A stretch of 64,000 bases of DNA from an uncultured Desulfomicrobiaceae bacterium (GTDB lineage: Bacteria; Desulfobacterota; Desulfovibrionia; Desulfovibrionales; Desulfomicrobiaceae). Positions within the stretch are counted from its first letter, which is position 1; each line of letters begins with the position of its first letter. The DNA lies in NCBI GenBank assembly GCA_937989665.1, contig CALKRN010000006.1, positions 62,001 to 126,000 of the forward strand, in the 5' to 3' direction. Below the pieces are notes generated by a model. The model was not told the origin of the DNA and ran no database searches. It saw nothing but the letters and a program-made list of their open reading frames with translations. Positions 37,322 to 46,387 of the stretch are shown piece after piece. Both the position numbers and the translations under genes were made by a program.

Positions 37322-40029
37322 TGCACCGCCTCCTTGCCCGACAACTTTGTGACTTGGGGCTATCCCTTGAAGCCATCCCTGCGAATCTGCAGCCCCTGGC
37401 TGAGGCCATCAGCCAGGCGTATGCCCACTTCGAAAACGAGATCGAGCTTCAGACCCGAGCGCTGCGGCTGACCACCGAAGAGTTGGCCCAACAAGGCCAA
37501 CGCCTTGGCGAAATGCAGGAGCGCCTTACCCGCATCATCGAATTTCTCCCTGATCCCATTCTCGTCATCCACCGTGACGGCACGGTCCAGGCCTGGAACC
37601 GAGCCATGGAAGAATTCACCCGGGTGCCGGCCATGGAGATCCTCGGAAAAGGCAACGGCTGCTACGCCATCCCCTTTTACGGTCACGTCCGGCCGATCCT
37701 CGTGGACCTCGTCCTTGATCCGCATCGCCCCGGTCGCTCTGCCTACCCAGGACTCCAAGAAGAAAATGGCGCCCTCACGGCCGAGGTATTCGCCCCGGCC
37801 TTGCGCCAAGGCACCGGGGCCTTTGTGTGGGCTAAGGCCGTGGCCCTGCGCGACGCCTCAGGCCACATTATCGGGGCAATTGAGAGTGTTCGCGACATCA
37901 CCAACCGCAAACGGGACATCGTGCGCGCCCGCATCCTCTACGACCTGGCACGCCAGATCCCAAACCTCACAACCCTGGACGCCTTGCCTGAAGCCGTTGC
38001 CGCTATCCTCGGCCAGCATCTCCCCATCACCGATTTCGCCCTGCGCCTGCACCCCGAAGGCCAAAGCGAACACTTCTTTTGCCACGGCAACCATCCGGGC
38101 TTTCCCCAACGGGCAAAGGCGGCGATGGACCATGCCCAAAACCTCGGTCACGGTACCGAGACTGCCCTCCTGGCGGATGGATGGGTCATGGCAGCCCCCA
38201 TAACCCTCCCCCACCTCAGCGGTGCCTTGGCCGTGTGCCTCTCCCAAGCCGGTCGTCTGCTCGCCACCGGCCGCGGCGGCCTACTCGACCAGGTGGCCGA
38301 ACAGATCGGCCTTATGAGCGCCCATGTGCTCCTCCAGGAACGCTTGGCCGCCACCCAAGACAAATTCCAGCAGCTCTTCGACAACGCCCCCATCGGCATC
38401 CTCATGGTGGACACCGCTGGCATCCCCCAAGCAGCCAACGCCGCCTTCCTGCATCTCTTTGGGCTGTTGCCACCAGAGATCCCCAACGCCTTTTCCCACA
38501 TCATCGATGAAGCCAACCGCGCCCAGCACACCAATTTTTTGCATCGGGCGCTGAGCGGCGGCAATGTCCAGGTGGAGACCGTACGCCGCCATCGCCTTGG
38601 CCATCTGATCGATGTGGCCATCCTCGGCTATCCCTACCTTGCTGCTGGCCGTGTGGCAGGGGCCTTCTTCCTCTACCACGACATCTCCGAGCGCAAACGC
38701 TACGAAAACGAACTCACCCGCCAGGCCCTCCATGACCAGCTCACCGGGCTGCCAAACCGCACCCTATTTCTGGACCGCCTCCGCCACGCCCTGGCGCGAC
38801 GGCATCGCCGCTTTGCCGCCATGATGCTCGACCTCGACGACTTCAAACGCGTCAACGACACCCTCGGCCATGCCGCCGGTGACGCCCTGCTCCAACACGT
38901 CGCCCGCACCTTGAGCCTTGCGGTGCGCACCGGCGACACCGTGGCCCGCTTGGGCGGAGACGAATTCGCCATTCTCCTTGAAGACCTTGCCGCGCCCCGG
39001 GATGCCGTGCCCATCATCCGGCGCATCCTCTCGGCCATGAACCAAGCTGTGGCGTTGGACGGCCATACCTACCGCACCGCCACCTCCATCGGCCTGGTAC
39101 TTCATACCGAACACTATACCTCTGCCGACGACGTCCTGCGCGATGCGGACATCGCTATGTACCATGCTAAAAACGCTGGAAAAAACCGGTTCAAGGTCTT
39201 TACCCGGCGCATGTATGCCCAAGTCATGCGGGATATGCATCTTGAAAGCGCCCTACGCCAGGCCATTGATTCCGGCGAGCTCTCCATCCACTTCCAACCC
39301 ATTGTCCAAGTGGCCGACGGCCGGCCCGTGGGCTTTGAAGGTTTGGTGCGATGGATCCATCCCCAATGGGGTGCCATCGCTCCCTCCACCTTTGTGCCCT
39401 TGGCGGAAAAGGCGGACCTCATCACCAGCATCACGGCCTGGATGCTTAAGGCCGGCTGTGCCACCTTTGCCTCCTGGCGGCAGCGCCACCCCTGGATCGG
39501 CTCCCTTTTTCTCTCCCTGAACCTCTCCGCCCAAGACCTCGGTCACCCCAATCTCGTGCCCATCGTCCTCCAAACCCTCCGCACGACCCGCCTGCCTGCT
39601 TCCTGCCTCAAACTCGAAATCACTGAGACCGCCATCATGCGCAACATCGACCAGGCAAGCCACAAGCTCCACCGTTTGCGCCAAGAAGGTATCAGCATCT
39701 GTATGGACGACTTTGGCACTGGCTACTCCTCGCTCTCCTACCTGCGGCGGCTGCCAGTGGATACCCTCAAGGTGGACCGCTCCTTTGTCACCTCCATGGG
39801 GGAGAACCCCTCGAACCTCGAGATCGTCCGCATCATCCTAGGTCTCGCCGGGGTCCTCCATCTCCAAACCGTGGCCGAAGGCGTAGAGACCGCCGAGCAG
39901 CTCGCCACATTAACCCACCTTGGCTGCCACCTCGCCCAAGGCTATCTCTTTGGCCACCCCATGACCGAGGACAAGGCCTTGGAATACCTGCGCCAATACA
40001 TCCCCAAGGACAATGCCCATGAAGCATGA
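37321..40029 (+). CDS. PAS-GAF-PAS-GGDEF-EAL cyclic-di-GMP turnover protein
   Basis: 902 residues, no transmembrane segment. Order: coiled region about 30-70, PAS about 70-200, GAF-like about 210-350, PAS about 350-460, GGDEF about 465-625, EAL about 640-890. The cyclase site GGDEF is at 545-549 with an intact inhibitory RxxD (RTGD, 536-539). The phosphodiesterase motif is EGL (673-675) in place of EAL, but the other residues remain: LNLSAQD, LKLEITET, DDFGTGYSSL, KVDRSF and AEGVET. Both activities are therefore possible. AGGAGG sits four bases before the ATG, which overlaps the FIST stop. The FIST protein is the likely input. Confidence 0.94.
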   Translation: MHRLLARQLCDLGLSLEAIPANLQPLAEAISQAYAHFENEIELQTRALRLTTEELAQQGQRLGEMQERLTRIIEFLPDPILVIHRDGTVQAWNRAMEEFTRVPAMEILGKGNGCYAIPFYGHVRPILVDLVLDPHRPGRSAYPGLQEENGALTAEVFAPALRQGTGAFVWAKAVALRDASGHIIGAIESVRDITNRKRDIVRARILYDLARQIPNLTTLDALPEAVAAILGQHLPITDFALRLHPEGQSEHFFCHGNHPGFPQRAKAAMDHAQNLGHGTETALLADGWVMAAPITLPHLSGALAVCLSQAGRLLATGRGGLLDQVAEQIGLMSAHVLLQERLAATQDKFQQLFDNAPIGILMVDTAGIPQAANAAFLHLFGLLPPEIPNAFSHIIDEANRAQHTNFLHRALSGGNVQVETVRRHRLGHLIDVAILGYPYLAAGRVAGAFFLYHDISERKRYENELTRQALHDQLTGLPNRTLFLDRLRHALARRHRRFAAMMLDLDDFKRVNDTLGHAAGDALLQHVARTLSLAVRTGDTVARLGGDEFAILLEDLAAPRDAVPIIRRILSAMNQAVALDGHTYRTATSIGLVLHTEHYTSADDVLRDADIAMYHAKNAGKNRFKVFTRRMYAQVMRDMHLESALRQAIDSGELSIHFQPIVQVADGRPVGFEGLVRWIHPQWGAIAPSTFVPLAEKADLITSITAWMLKAGCATFASWRQRHPWIGSLFLSLNLSAQDLGHPNLVPIVLQTLRTTRLPASCLKLEITETAIMRNIDQASHKLHRLRQEGISICMDDFGTGYSSLSYLRRLPVDTLKVDRSFVTSMGENPSNLEIVRIILGLAGVLHLQTVAEGVETAEQLATLTHLGCHLAQGYLFGHPMTEDKALEYLRQYIPKDNAHEA

Positions 40030-40762
40030 TCCCTGGGTCCGAAGCTACCGCACCCCAGCAGCGGATCTCGTCACCTTCCAAGTCGTGATCGAGGAATCCG
40101 ACCTGTGGATCGCCACCACCGCGGAGCTGGCGGAGATGGCAGCTCAAGAGATTCGCCGCCAGCGGGGCCACCTCCAGGCGTGGGCGGAGCTCCACCCGGA
40201 GTTGTATCCCGCCCTCACCCCCTTGCCGATCCCCGACCATGCCCCGACCATTGTACGCCGCATGTACCAGGCCGCGGCTGCCGTGGGGGTCGGCCCCATG
40301 GCCGCGGTAGCCGGCGCCATTGCCCAGGCCGTGGCCGAGGCCCTCCACCAGGAAAGCCCCGAGGTCCTCGTGGAAAATGGGGGTGATACCTATCTCATCT
40401 CCCAAAAAGAGCGCATCGTCGGGCTGCTGGACGATCCAGATGCTGGCCTCTTTCTTGGCTTGCGCCTTGGGCCCAAGGACTTCCCCTGCGCGGTTTGCGC
40501 CTCCTCGGCACGCATTGGCCATTCGCTAAGCTTTGGCGCCGCAGACCTGGCCGTGGTGCGCGCTCGCGACGGCGCCCTGGCCGATGCCGCGGCCACGGCC
40601 TTGGCCAATCACCTCAAGGGGGGAAAGGCCGCCCTCCAGCGCGCCCTGGATGTGGCCCAAACATGGGCCGCCCATGGGGTAGAGGGGGTGTTGGTGCGCT
40701 GCAGCGACCTTTTTGGCGCCTGGGGGGCCATGGAACTCGTGCCCTTGGACCCTAGAGCGTGA
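40019..40762 (+). CDS. UPF0280 (ApbE-like) protein
   Basis: 247 residues, a typical UPF0280 length. The pattern includes FQVVIEESDLWIAT near the N-terminus, PMAAVAGAIAQAVAEAL (about 92-108) and VENGGDTYL (about 118-126), which resemble the flavin-transferase ApbE superfamily; UPF0280 members are known mainly from anaerobes and archaea. Function is unknown. The start at 40019 is preferred because AAGGA lies eight bases before it; an ATG at 40013 is too close. It overlaps the GGDEF-EAL gene by 11 bp and the convergent gene by 11 bp. Confidence 0.82.
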   Translation: MKHDPWVRSYRTPAADLVTFQVVIEESDLWIATTAELAEMAAQEIRRQRGHLQAWAELHPELYPALTPLPIPDHAPTIVRRMYQAAAAVGVGPMAAVAGAIAQAVAEALHQESPEVLVENGGDTYLISQKERIVGLLDDPDAGLFLGLRLGPKDFPCAVCASSARIGHSLSFGAADLAVVRARDGALADAAATALANHLKGGKAALQRALDVAQTWAAHGVEGVLVRCSDLFGAWGAMELVPLDPRA

Positions 40763-41720
40763 GCATGGCGTATAGCCCACCGCACACCATAAGGCTCACG
40801 ACGCGCAAGCCCTGGCTTGCGGCGATTAGCTCTACGGCGAGCCGCGGCGGGAAGATTCCAGCATAGTACGGAAATTGATGGCGGAATGCGCGCATGGGCG
40901 AAGAGACGATGTTCCCCACCACCAGGGCGAGGACAATCTGGTGTTCGGGCAGGGCAGCGGCATCGAGGAGCGCACCGGCCGCGGCCATGCCGGCCGAGAG
41001 CTCCGCTGCGAGTTGGAAAAGGACAATGCTCATGGCCTGAGGCGGAAGCAAGGCTGCGCCAAGATGGGCCACCAGCCAGTTTTCCATGGCGTGAAACACA
41101 CCCACGGCCTGAAGTCCTTGAAAGAGGAGATAGACAGGGAGGGTGATGGCGAGGATCTTGCCAATGCGGCGCACAAAACGCCGCCACGCCGCCTGAAACA
41201 CCGCCCTCACCCCATGGGGAGTAGCAGGCAACACCGTTTCCTCCAAGCTACAGCGCCCCACATCCCGCAAAAGCAGGCGGGCAACGCCCAAGATCCCCAC
41301 CGTGCGCAGCAGCGCCGCCCCGACGGTGATGCCAAGATAGACGACAGCCGCATGCCCCAGCAGCGGTACCGTAAGGAACACCATGCTCGGCAGGTGGAGA
41401 AAATACGTGGGCAGGCTATTGAACAGATTGGAGAGGATGAGCTCGCGCCGCGTGAGATGCCCTTCGGCAAAGGCAGACGCGAGCATGGTATTGGCCGTAT
41501 AGCCCGAGGCAAAGGCCACGGCAAAGCTCGCGGCGGAGATATCACAAAAATGCCCCACGCGGGCCACCGGTCGGGCGAGGCGCGCCAAAAACCGCGACCA
41601 GCCCGAGGCCTCAATGAGATGGCCCACCAGCACGCCCGCCGCCACTGCTGCCACCAATTTGAAACTTGGAAGGAGCACGGTGCGCACCGCTGCTTCCCAC
41701 GAAGACACCTCCAGCATCAC
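40752..41720 (-). CDS. nucleoside-recognition/Gate domain membrane protein
   Basis: 322 residues with about eight helices in two related halves. The gate motif region is present (SYTANTMLASAFAEGHLTRRELILSN-like, starting near residue 73), with FNSLPTYFLHLP. Such proteins resemble the nucleoside-transporter gate and spore-maturation proteins SpmA/B and FeoB C-terminal part. The substrate is not established. The ATG has no strong ribosome-binding site. It ends inside the last codons of the UPF0280 gene. Confidence 0.75.
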   Translation of the reverse strand: MMLEVSSWEAAVRTVLLPSFKLVAAVAAGVLVGHLIEASGWSRFLARLARPVARVGHFCDISAASFAVAFASGYTANTMLASAFAEGHLTRRELILSNLFNSLPTYFLHLPSMVFLTVPLLGHAAVVYLGITVGAALLRTVGILGVARLLLRDVGRCSLEETVLPATPHGVRAVFQAAWRRFVRRIGKILAITLPVYLLFQGLQAVGVFHAMENWLVAHLGAALLPPQAMSIVLFQLAAELSAGMAAAGALLDAAALPEHQIVLALVVGNIVSSPMRAFRHQFPYYAGIFPPRLAVELIAASQGLRVVSLMVCGGLYAMLTL

Positions 41721-41722
41721 AA

Positions 41723-41918
41723 CCCTCCACGAACCGCTCTTGTCCTGCCATAGGTATTGCGTCCACAGAAGAGGCTCGGCCCTCCACGAACCGCTCTTAA
41801 TCCCACCCCCTCAACAGCCGTTCCCATCCACGGCACCGTTCTCAGGATGGCCCAAGCCTCGACGCTGCCAAGGCAGCCAAGGCCCCTTAACAGCCGTTCC
41901 CATCATGGCACCGTTCTC
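41723..41918. repeat. two paired direct repeats (57-bp and 76-bp spacing)
   Basis: Pair 1: CCCTCCACGAACCGCTCTT at 41723-41741 and, identical, at 41780-41798. Pair 2: AACAGCCGTTCCCATC followed by GGCACCGTTCTC at 41813-41843 and 41889-41918, differing only by a short indel and substitution. They fill most of the spacer between two minus-strand genes. The short motif ACCG(C/T)TCT is common to both pairs. Confidence 0.8.
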
Positions 41919-41993
41919 CCTCTGACCGCCATCTCCCGCACGTTGCCACTGCGGGGCGACAGTGTGCATCAGTGCAGCCATCTTCCCCCTCCC

Positions 41994-43166
41994 TCAGGCG
42001 CCCCCCACCCCTGAAGCCCGGCGCAAAACAGCCCGCACCGCAGCCACCACATCATCGACATCCTGATCCGTGAGCTTGGCGGAGAGAGGCAAACTCACGG
42101 TACGCCGCCCAAGGTCCCGAGCATGAGGGACATCGTCTGGGGACCACCCAAAACGTTCCCGGTAATAGGGGTGTTCTGGGATGGCCAGATAGTGGACCCC
42201 AACACCAATGTTCTGCTGCCGCATGGCCACTAAAAATTCATCCCGCGACAGGCCACAGCGGGCCTTTTCAACGCCAATCGTAAAAAGATGCAGGCCATGG
42301 CGCTGATCCGGCTCCAGGGGGGCAGGGAGGTCAATGGGCAAATCCGCGAACTCTGCGAGATAGCGCTGCCAGATCTCCCAGCGGCGCTGCCAATAGACCT
42401 CGACTTTGCGCAGCTGGGTGCGCCCCATGGCGGCCTGGATATCCATCATGTTGTATTTGAAGCCTGCCTCCGTAACGTAATAGTGCTTATAGCCATCATC
42501 GCCAAAACGCTTCCAGGCATCGGCACTCATGCCGTGCAGCGCCAGGACTTTGATGCGCGCCGCCGCAGCAGCATCATCCGTAAGGACCATGCCCCCTTCG
42601 CCCGTGACGACGTTCTTGGTGACGTAAAAACTAAAGCAACCAAACTGCCCCATGGTACCTGCCGGACGGCCGCGGTATTGGGTTTCGATGGCATGGGCGC
42701 AGTCTTCGATGATCAGAAGACCGTGGCGTTCGGCTAAGGCCAAAAGGGCATCCATGGGACAGGCACGTCCGGCAAAGTGCACCGGCAGCACGGCCCGAGT
42801 CCGCGGGGTAATGGCCGCGGCCACTGCTGCAGGGTCGATGTTGCCGGTGGCGGGGTCAACGTCCACGATGACCGGGGTTGCCCCAGCGTGGATAATGGCA
42901 TTCACGGTGGCACAAAAAGTCATGGCAGTGGTGATGACCTCGTCGCCTGGGGCGAGTCCCGCGGCCAAAAGGGCCAGATGAAGGGCGGCGGTACAGGAAT
43001 TGACCGCCACCGCATGGCTCGCGCCTTTGTAGGCGGCAAACTCGGTTTCGAAGGCCGCCACCTGCGGGCCAGTCCCGATCCACCCGCTGCGCAGACAAGC
43101 AAGGACCGCATCCATCTCGTCCGCTTCGATGCGCGGCGAACCAAACACCAAAAAATCCGAACGCAT
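41994..43166 (-). CDS. DegT/DnrJ/EryC1 family PLP-dependent aminotransferase
   Basis: 390 residues. It transfers amino groups to a keto-sugar, as in surface polysaccharide synthesis. The N-terminal RSGWIGTGPQVAAFETEFAAYKG, VNSCTAALHLALLAAGLAPGDEVI, the EDCAHA Asp that holds PLP nitrogen and the Schiff-base lysine in FYVTKNVVTGEGG (about residue 185) are all present. The start at 43166 (MRSDFLVFG) was chosen because GGAGAGGAG lies just upstream; the frame extends seven codons further. No other sugar genes flank it, so it may act on a polysaccharide encoded elsewhere. Confidence 0.92.
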   Translation of the reverse strand: MRSDFLVFGSPRIEADEMDAVLACLRSGWIGTGPQVAAFETEFAAYKGASHAVAVNSCTAALHLALLAAGLAPGDEVITTAMTFCATVNAIIHAGATPVIVDVDPATGNIDPAAVAAAITPRTRAVLPVHFAGRACPMDALLALAERHGLLIIEDCAHAIETQYRGRPAGTMGQFGCFSFYVTKNVVTGEGGMVLTDDAAAAARIKVLALHGMSADAWKRFGDDGYKHYYVTEAGFKYNMMDIQAAMGRTQLRKVEVYWQRRWEIWQRYLAEFADLPIDLPAPLEPDQRHGLHLFTIGVEKARCGLSRDEFLVAMRQQNIGVGVHYLAIPEHPYYRERFGWSPDDVPHARDLGRRTVSLPLSAKLTDQDVDDVVAAVRAVLRRASGVGGA

Positions 43167-43269
43167 GGGCTTCTCCTCTCCGGGCATGGACGCCAGCGGA
43201 CAAATGGGCTAACCGGAAAATCGGCTCCCGCGGGCTATCCCAGCCCTATCTCTGATGCAAGGAGGAACC

Positions 43270-43530
43270 ATGTCCCATTCTACCCCTATCACCCTCTATG
43301 CCCTAAGCACATGCATTCATTGCAAGCATACGAAAGAATATCTTGAACGCTGTGGCGTTCCCTATAATTGTATCTTTGTCGATAAACTAACGGGAGATGA
43401 GAAAAAATCCATGGTAGAGCAGATCAAAAAGATCAATCCAAAACTCTCATTTCCAACTCTTGTCATCAATGATGAGGTCATTGTTGGATTCAAAGAAAAA
43501 GAAATTGAGGAGGCATTGCGCAATTTATGA
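43270..43530 (+). CDS. glutaredoxin-family thiol-disulfide protein
   Basis: 86 residues. The active site is CIHC (C15, C18) after TLYALST, with the cis-proline motif FPTLVINDEVIVGF near 67. An extra Cys is at 28. AAGGAGG precedes the ATG at 43270. The stop overlaps the next gene by 4 bp (ATGA), and the neighbour is the ferredoxin:thioredoxin reductase catalytic subunit, so this glutaredoxin is the likely substrate or partner of that enzyme. The coding DNA is visibly richer in A and T than its neighbours. Confidence 0.9.
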   Translation: MSHSTPITLYALSTCIHCKHTKEYLERCGVPYNCIFVDKLTGDEKKSMVEQIKKINPKLSFPTLVINDEVIVGFKEKEIEEALRNL

Positions 43531-43880
43531 CTACCCAAGAACTGTATGAAAAACTTAAATCTATTCAAGAGCCAAAAGGTTATTTTTTTAATGGCGATAT
43601 GCAAATGACAATGGATCTGCTCGAGAGTCTTCTCGTCAACAAAGAACGCTATGGATATATGGCTTGTCCATGTCGGCTGGCATCAGGAGATCGCGAATTG
43701 GATCGGGATATTATCTGTCCATGCGTATATCGAGAGCCCGATGTGGCAGAATACGGTGCCTGTTATTGTGGGCTCTATGTTTCCCAAGACTGGAACGAAG
43801 GCCGTATTCCCCACGTTACGGTTCCGGAACGCCGCCCCTCAGATAAACTCCTCGCGGCCCTCCTTGGTGGCGAAGATTGA
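43527..43880 (+). CDS. ferredoxin:thioredoxin reductase, catalytic subunit
   Basis: 117 residues. The full cysteine set is present: C47/C49 (CPC), C64/C66 (CPC) and C79/C81 (CYC). These ligate the [4Fe-4S] cluster and form the redox-active disulfide that passes electrons from ferredoxin to a thioredoxin-like protein. No variable (SH3-like) subunit is adjacent, as is usual outside cyanobacteria and chloroplasts. The upstream glutaredoxin overlaps by 4 bp. It is probably a thiol redox system driven by reduced ferredoxin in an anaerobe. The first half of the gene is AT-rich. Confidence 0.92.
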   Translation: MTTQELYEKLKSIQEPKGYFFNGDMQMTMDLLESLLVNKERYGYMACPCRLASGDRELDRDIICPCVYREPDVAEYGACYCGLYVSQDWNEGRIPHVTVPERRPSDKLLAALLGGED

Positions 43881-43888
43881 CACAGGTC

Positions 43889-43917
43889 TCGGCCCTGCCT
43901 AACGGAGGCCGATTTTT
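43889..43917 (+). terminator. intrinsic terminator after the FTR gene
   Basis: TCGGCC (43889-43894) pairs with GGCCGA (43907-43912), followed by TTTTT. It lies 17 bp before the gltX start, between the ribosome-binding site and the FTR stop. Confidence 0.6.
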
Positions 43918-43934
43918 CCCGCTCTGGAGGAGTT

Positions 43935-45353
43935 ATGGCCATCGTCACTCGGTTTCCCCCTAGCCCCACCGGGTATCTTCACCTGGGCGGCGCCCGCACC
44001 GCTCTCTTCAATTATCTCCTTGCCCGCAAACATGGCGGCCGCTTTATCCTGCGCATTGAAGACACAGACCAGGCCCGCTCTACCCCAGAGATGACCGAGG
44101 CCATCTTGGAGGGGATGCGTTGGCTTGGCCTTGAGTGGGACGACGGCCCCTACTTCCAAAGCGAACGGACCGCACTGTATAACGAGTATGTGGATAAACT
44201 TTTGGAAACTGGCCACGCCTACTACTGTGACTGCGCCCCTGAAGCAGTGGAGGCCATGCGCGAGCGTGCCCGCGCTGCCGGGCTGAAACCCAAGTATGAT
44301 GGCCGTTGCCGAGAGCGTGGTCTGGGGCCAGGCCCAGGCCGGGTCGTGCGCTTCAAGACCCCGCAGAGCGGCAAAGTTGTCTTCGAGGACATGGTCAAAG
44401 GGACGATTGCCTGGGATGTTACGGAGCTCGATGATTTCATCGTACGGCGGGCCGATGGCTCACCCATCTACCAGCTCGCCGTTGTGGTGGACGATGCCCT
44501 CATGGGGGTCACCCATGTCCTGCGCGGCGACGACCACCAGAGCAACACCCCCAAGCAGATTCTCCTCTACCAGGCCCTTGACTTCCCCCTGCCTCGCTTT
44601 GGCCATGTGCCGATGATCCTGGGGCCGGACAAGAAAAAGCTCAGCAAGCGCCATGGCGCCATGTCGGTCATGGCCTACAAAGACATGGGCTTTTTGCCCG
44701 AGGCCATGGTCAATTACCTCGCTCGTCTCGGTTGGGCCCATGGCGACGACGAGATCTTCTGCCGGGAGGAGCTGATCGCCAAATTCTCGGTGGAGGGCCT
44801 TGGCCGCTCGCCATCCGTCTTCGACCTACAAAAACTCACCTGGGTCAACAGCCATCACCTCAAAAACGCCACCGTGGAGCGCCTCACCCCGCCCTTCGTG
44901 GAGCAGCTTGCCCTCCTTGGGATCAGGGACCCCGATGAAGCATTCGTCCGCCAGGTCATCCCCCTCTACCAACCTCGGGCCAAGACCCTGCGGGAAATGG
45001 CCGAAGCGGCGCGATCCTTCTTCCTCCCCACCGAGGCCCTCTCCTACGACACCAAGGCCATCGCCGCCCACCTCACCTCTGCGGCCCGGCAGCACCTCCA
45101 AGCCCTCAGCACCCGCCTCGCCACCCTAGAGGACTTTTCCATCCCGTCACTCGAAGCAGCCGTGGGAGAATATCTCAACACCGTAGGGCAACCCTTCAAG
45201 GCCATTGCCCAACCACTGCGTGTAGCCCTCACCGGGACCACGGTAAGTCCCGGTCTTTTTGAGACGATGGCGGTCCTTGGCAAAGCGCGCGTCCTTGAGC
45301 GCCTCAAGTGCGCCATCCACCTCTATCCTGAGGAAGTCTCTCGCGGCTCATAG
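43935..45353 (+). CDS. gltX: glutamyl-tRNA synthetase
   Basis: 472 residues. Charges tRNA-Glu. The class I HIGH-like motif is in RFPPSPTGYLHLGGARTALFN (P-T-G-x-LHLG), with the KMSKS-like loop KKKLSKRHGA near 234-243, then the helical anticodon-binding region. GGAGGAG precedes the ATG. tRNA-Glu itself is encoded 2.4 kb downstream. A discriminating or non-discriminating enzyme cannot be told apart here. After the stop there are 352 bp with no gene seen. Confidence 0.95.
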   Translation: MAIVTRFPPSPTGYLHLGGARTALFNYLLARKHGGRFILRIEDTDQARSTPEMTEAILEGMRWLGLEWDDGPYFQSERTALYNEYVDKLLETGHAYYCDCAPEAVEAMRERARAAGLKPKYDGRCRERGLGPGPGRVVRFKTPQSGKVVFEDMVKGTIAWDVTELDDFIVRRADGSPIYQLAVVVDDALMGVTHVLRGDDHQSNTPKQILLYQALDFPLPRFGHVPMILGPDKKKLSKRHGAMSVMAYKDMGFLPEAMVNYLARLGWAHGDDEIFCREELIAKFSVEGLGRSPSVFDLQKLTWVNSHHLKNATVERLTPPFVEQLALLGIRDPDEAFVRQVIPLYQPRAKTLREMAEAARSFFLPTEALSYDTKAIAAHLTSAARQHLQALSTRLATLEDFSIPSLEAAVGEYLNTVGQPFKAIAQPLRVALTGTTVSPGLFETMAVLGKARVLERLKCAIHLYPEEVSRGS

Positions 45354-45705
45354 GCCATTTGGCCTGTCACGGCAAAGAGGCTCCCGAAAGAGACTCCCCC
45401 GTCAACGCCGCAGAAGAGATGTTTCGGCCATCGCCGCGCTCCCATATGGAACACCTCGGCCAAGCAGGAAATACGCCCCACCATGTTCTTCCTCCCTGGG
45501 TCTCGACAAAAAAGGTATCCAAGAACCATCCTCTCCCCATCTGCATCCCGTTTATGGTTCACTTTTCCGGCATACGCCATGTCCAGGCATATCCTCTGCT
45601 CCAGAGCCTAGAGGACGCCCTTTTTCCGCTCACTGCCTTGACATAAGGCGAAAATTCTCGGAAAAAACAACGGTGATTCCATCAACCCATGTGAAGGAGG
45701 ACCAT
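45354..45705. other. intergenic region between gltX and sodB
   Basis: 352 bp without a convincing gene. AGGCC-ATTT-GGCCT directly after the gltX stop is a small hairpin. A TTGACA at 45638-45643 could be the -35 box of sodB, but no good -10 hexamer follows at 16-18 bp. A strong GAAGGAGG precedes sodB. Confidence 0.45.
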
Positions 45706-46302
45706 ATGCTGTTTGTGCTCCCGGATCTGCCCTATGCCAAAGACGCCTTGGCCCCTGTTATCAGCGCCAAGACCTTAGACTTCCACCACGGCAAGCACCA
45801 TCAAGCCTATATCGACAATACCAATAAACTCATTGCCGGTACGGAGCTGGAAAACCAAACCCTGGAAGCCATCATCCAAGCCACGGCCAACGACCCGAAG
45901 CGGGTAGGTATCTTCAACAACGCCGCCCAGGTATGGAACCACTCGTTCTACTGGCAGTGCATCAAGCCGGGGGGCGGGGGCAAACCGACGGGCCCGGTTG
46001 CTGAACGGATTGAACGCGACTTTGGCAGCGTCGATGCCTTTGCCGGGGCGTTCAAAGAAGCAGGCCTGACACAATTTGGCAGTGGGTGGGCCTGGCTCGT
46101 GGAGCGAGACGGCAAGTTGGAAATCATGAAGACCAGCAACGCCGACACGCCCCTTGCTCACGGCATCAAGGCCTTGCTGACCGTAGACGTTTGGGAGCAT
46201 GCCTACTACCTGGATTACCAAAACCGCCGTGGCGATTATCTCACGGAATTCATTGCCAAGCTTATCAATTGGGACTTCGTCAACGAACAACTGGCGAAAT
46301 AA
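45706..46302 (+). CDS. sodB: superoxide dismutase (Fe/Mn type)
   Basis: 198 residues, cytoplasmic. It converts superoxide to hydrogen peroxide and oxygen. Ligands: His27 in LDFHHGKHHQAY, His in NHSFYW (about residue 80), and Asp/His in DVWEHAYYLDYQN (about 163-175). LPDLPY and the Q in QFGSGWAWL (about residue 124-132) suggest the Fe form rather than Mn, though this is not decisive. It converges on bacterioferritin, with a 24-bp stem between, and both fit an oxygen-stress role. Confidence 0.93.
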   Translation: MLFVLPDLPYAKDALAPVISAKTLDFHHGKHHQAYIDNTNKLIAGTELENQTLEAIIQATANDPKRVGIFNNAAQVWNHSFYWQCIKPGGGGKPTGPVAERIERDFGSVDAFAGAFKEAGLTQFGSGWAWLVERDGKLEIMKTSNADTPLAHGIKALLTVDVWEHAYYLDYQNRRGDYLTEFIAKLINWDFVNEQLAK

Positions 46303-46318
46303 CTGCTCCTCGTTGGCA

Positions 46319-46370
46319 CCACCACACAAGACGGGCCGAACCATCAGGTTCGGCCCGTCTTGTGTGGTGG
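46319..46370. terminator. 24-bp perfect inverted repeat, shared bidirectional terminator
   Basis: Left arm 46319-46342, tetraloop ATCA, right arm 46347-46370, 24 of 24 base pairs. It sits 16 bp after the sodB stop and 18 bp before the bfr stop on the other strand. There is no T tract on either side. The arm length far exceeds a usual terminator. Confidence 0.75.
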
Positions 46371-46387
46371 GCTATGCGGCCTCGAAA

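Noticed and set aside
41723-41918. possible CRISPR array from repeated units
   Set aside because: Only two copies of each unit, with spacings that differ between pairs and no cas genes nearby.
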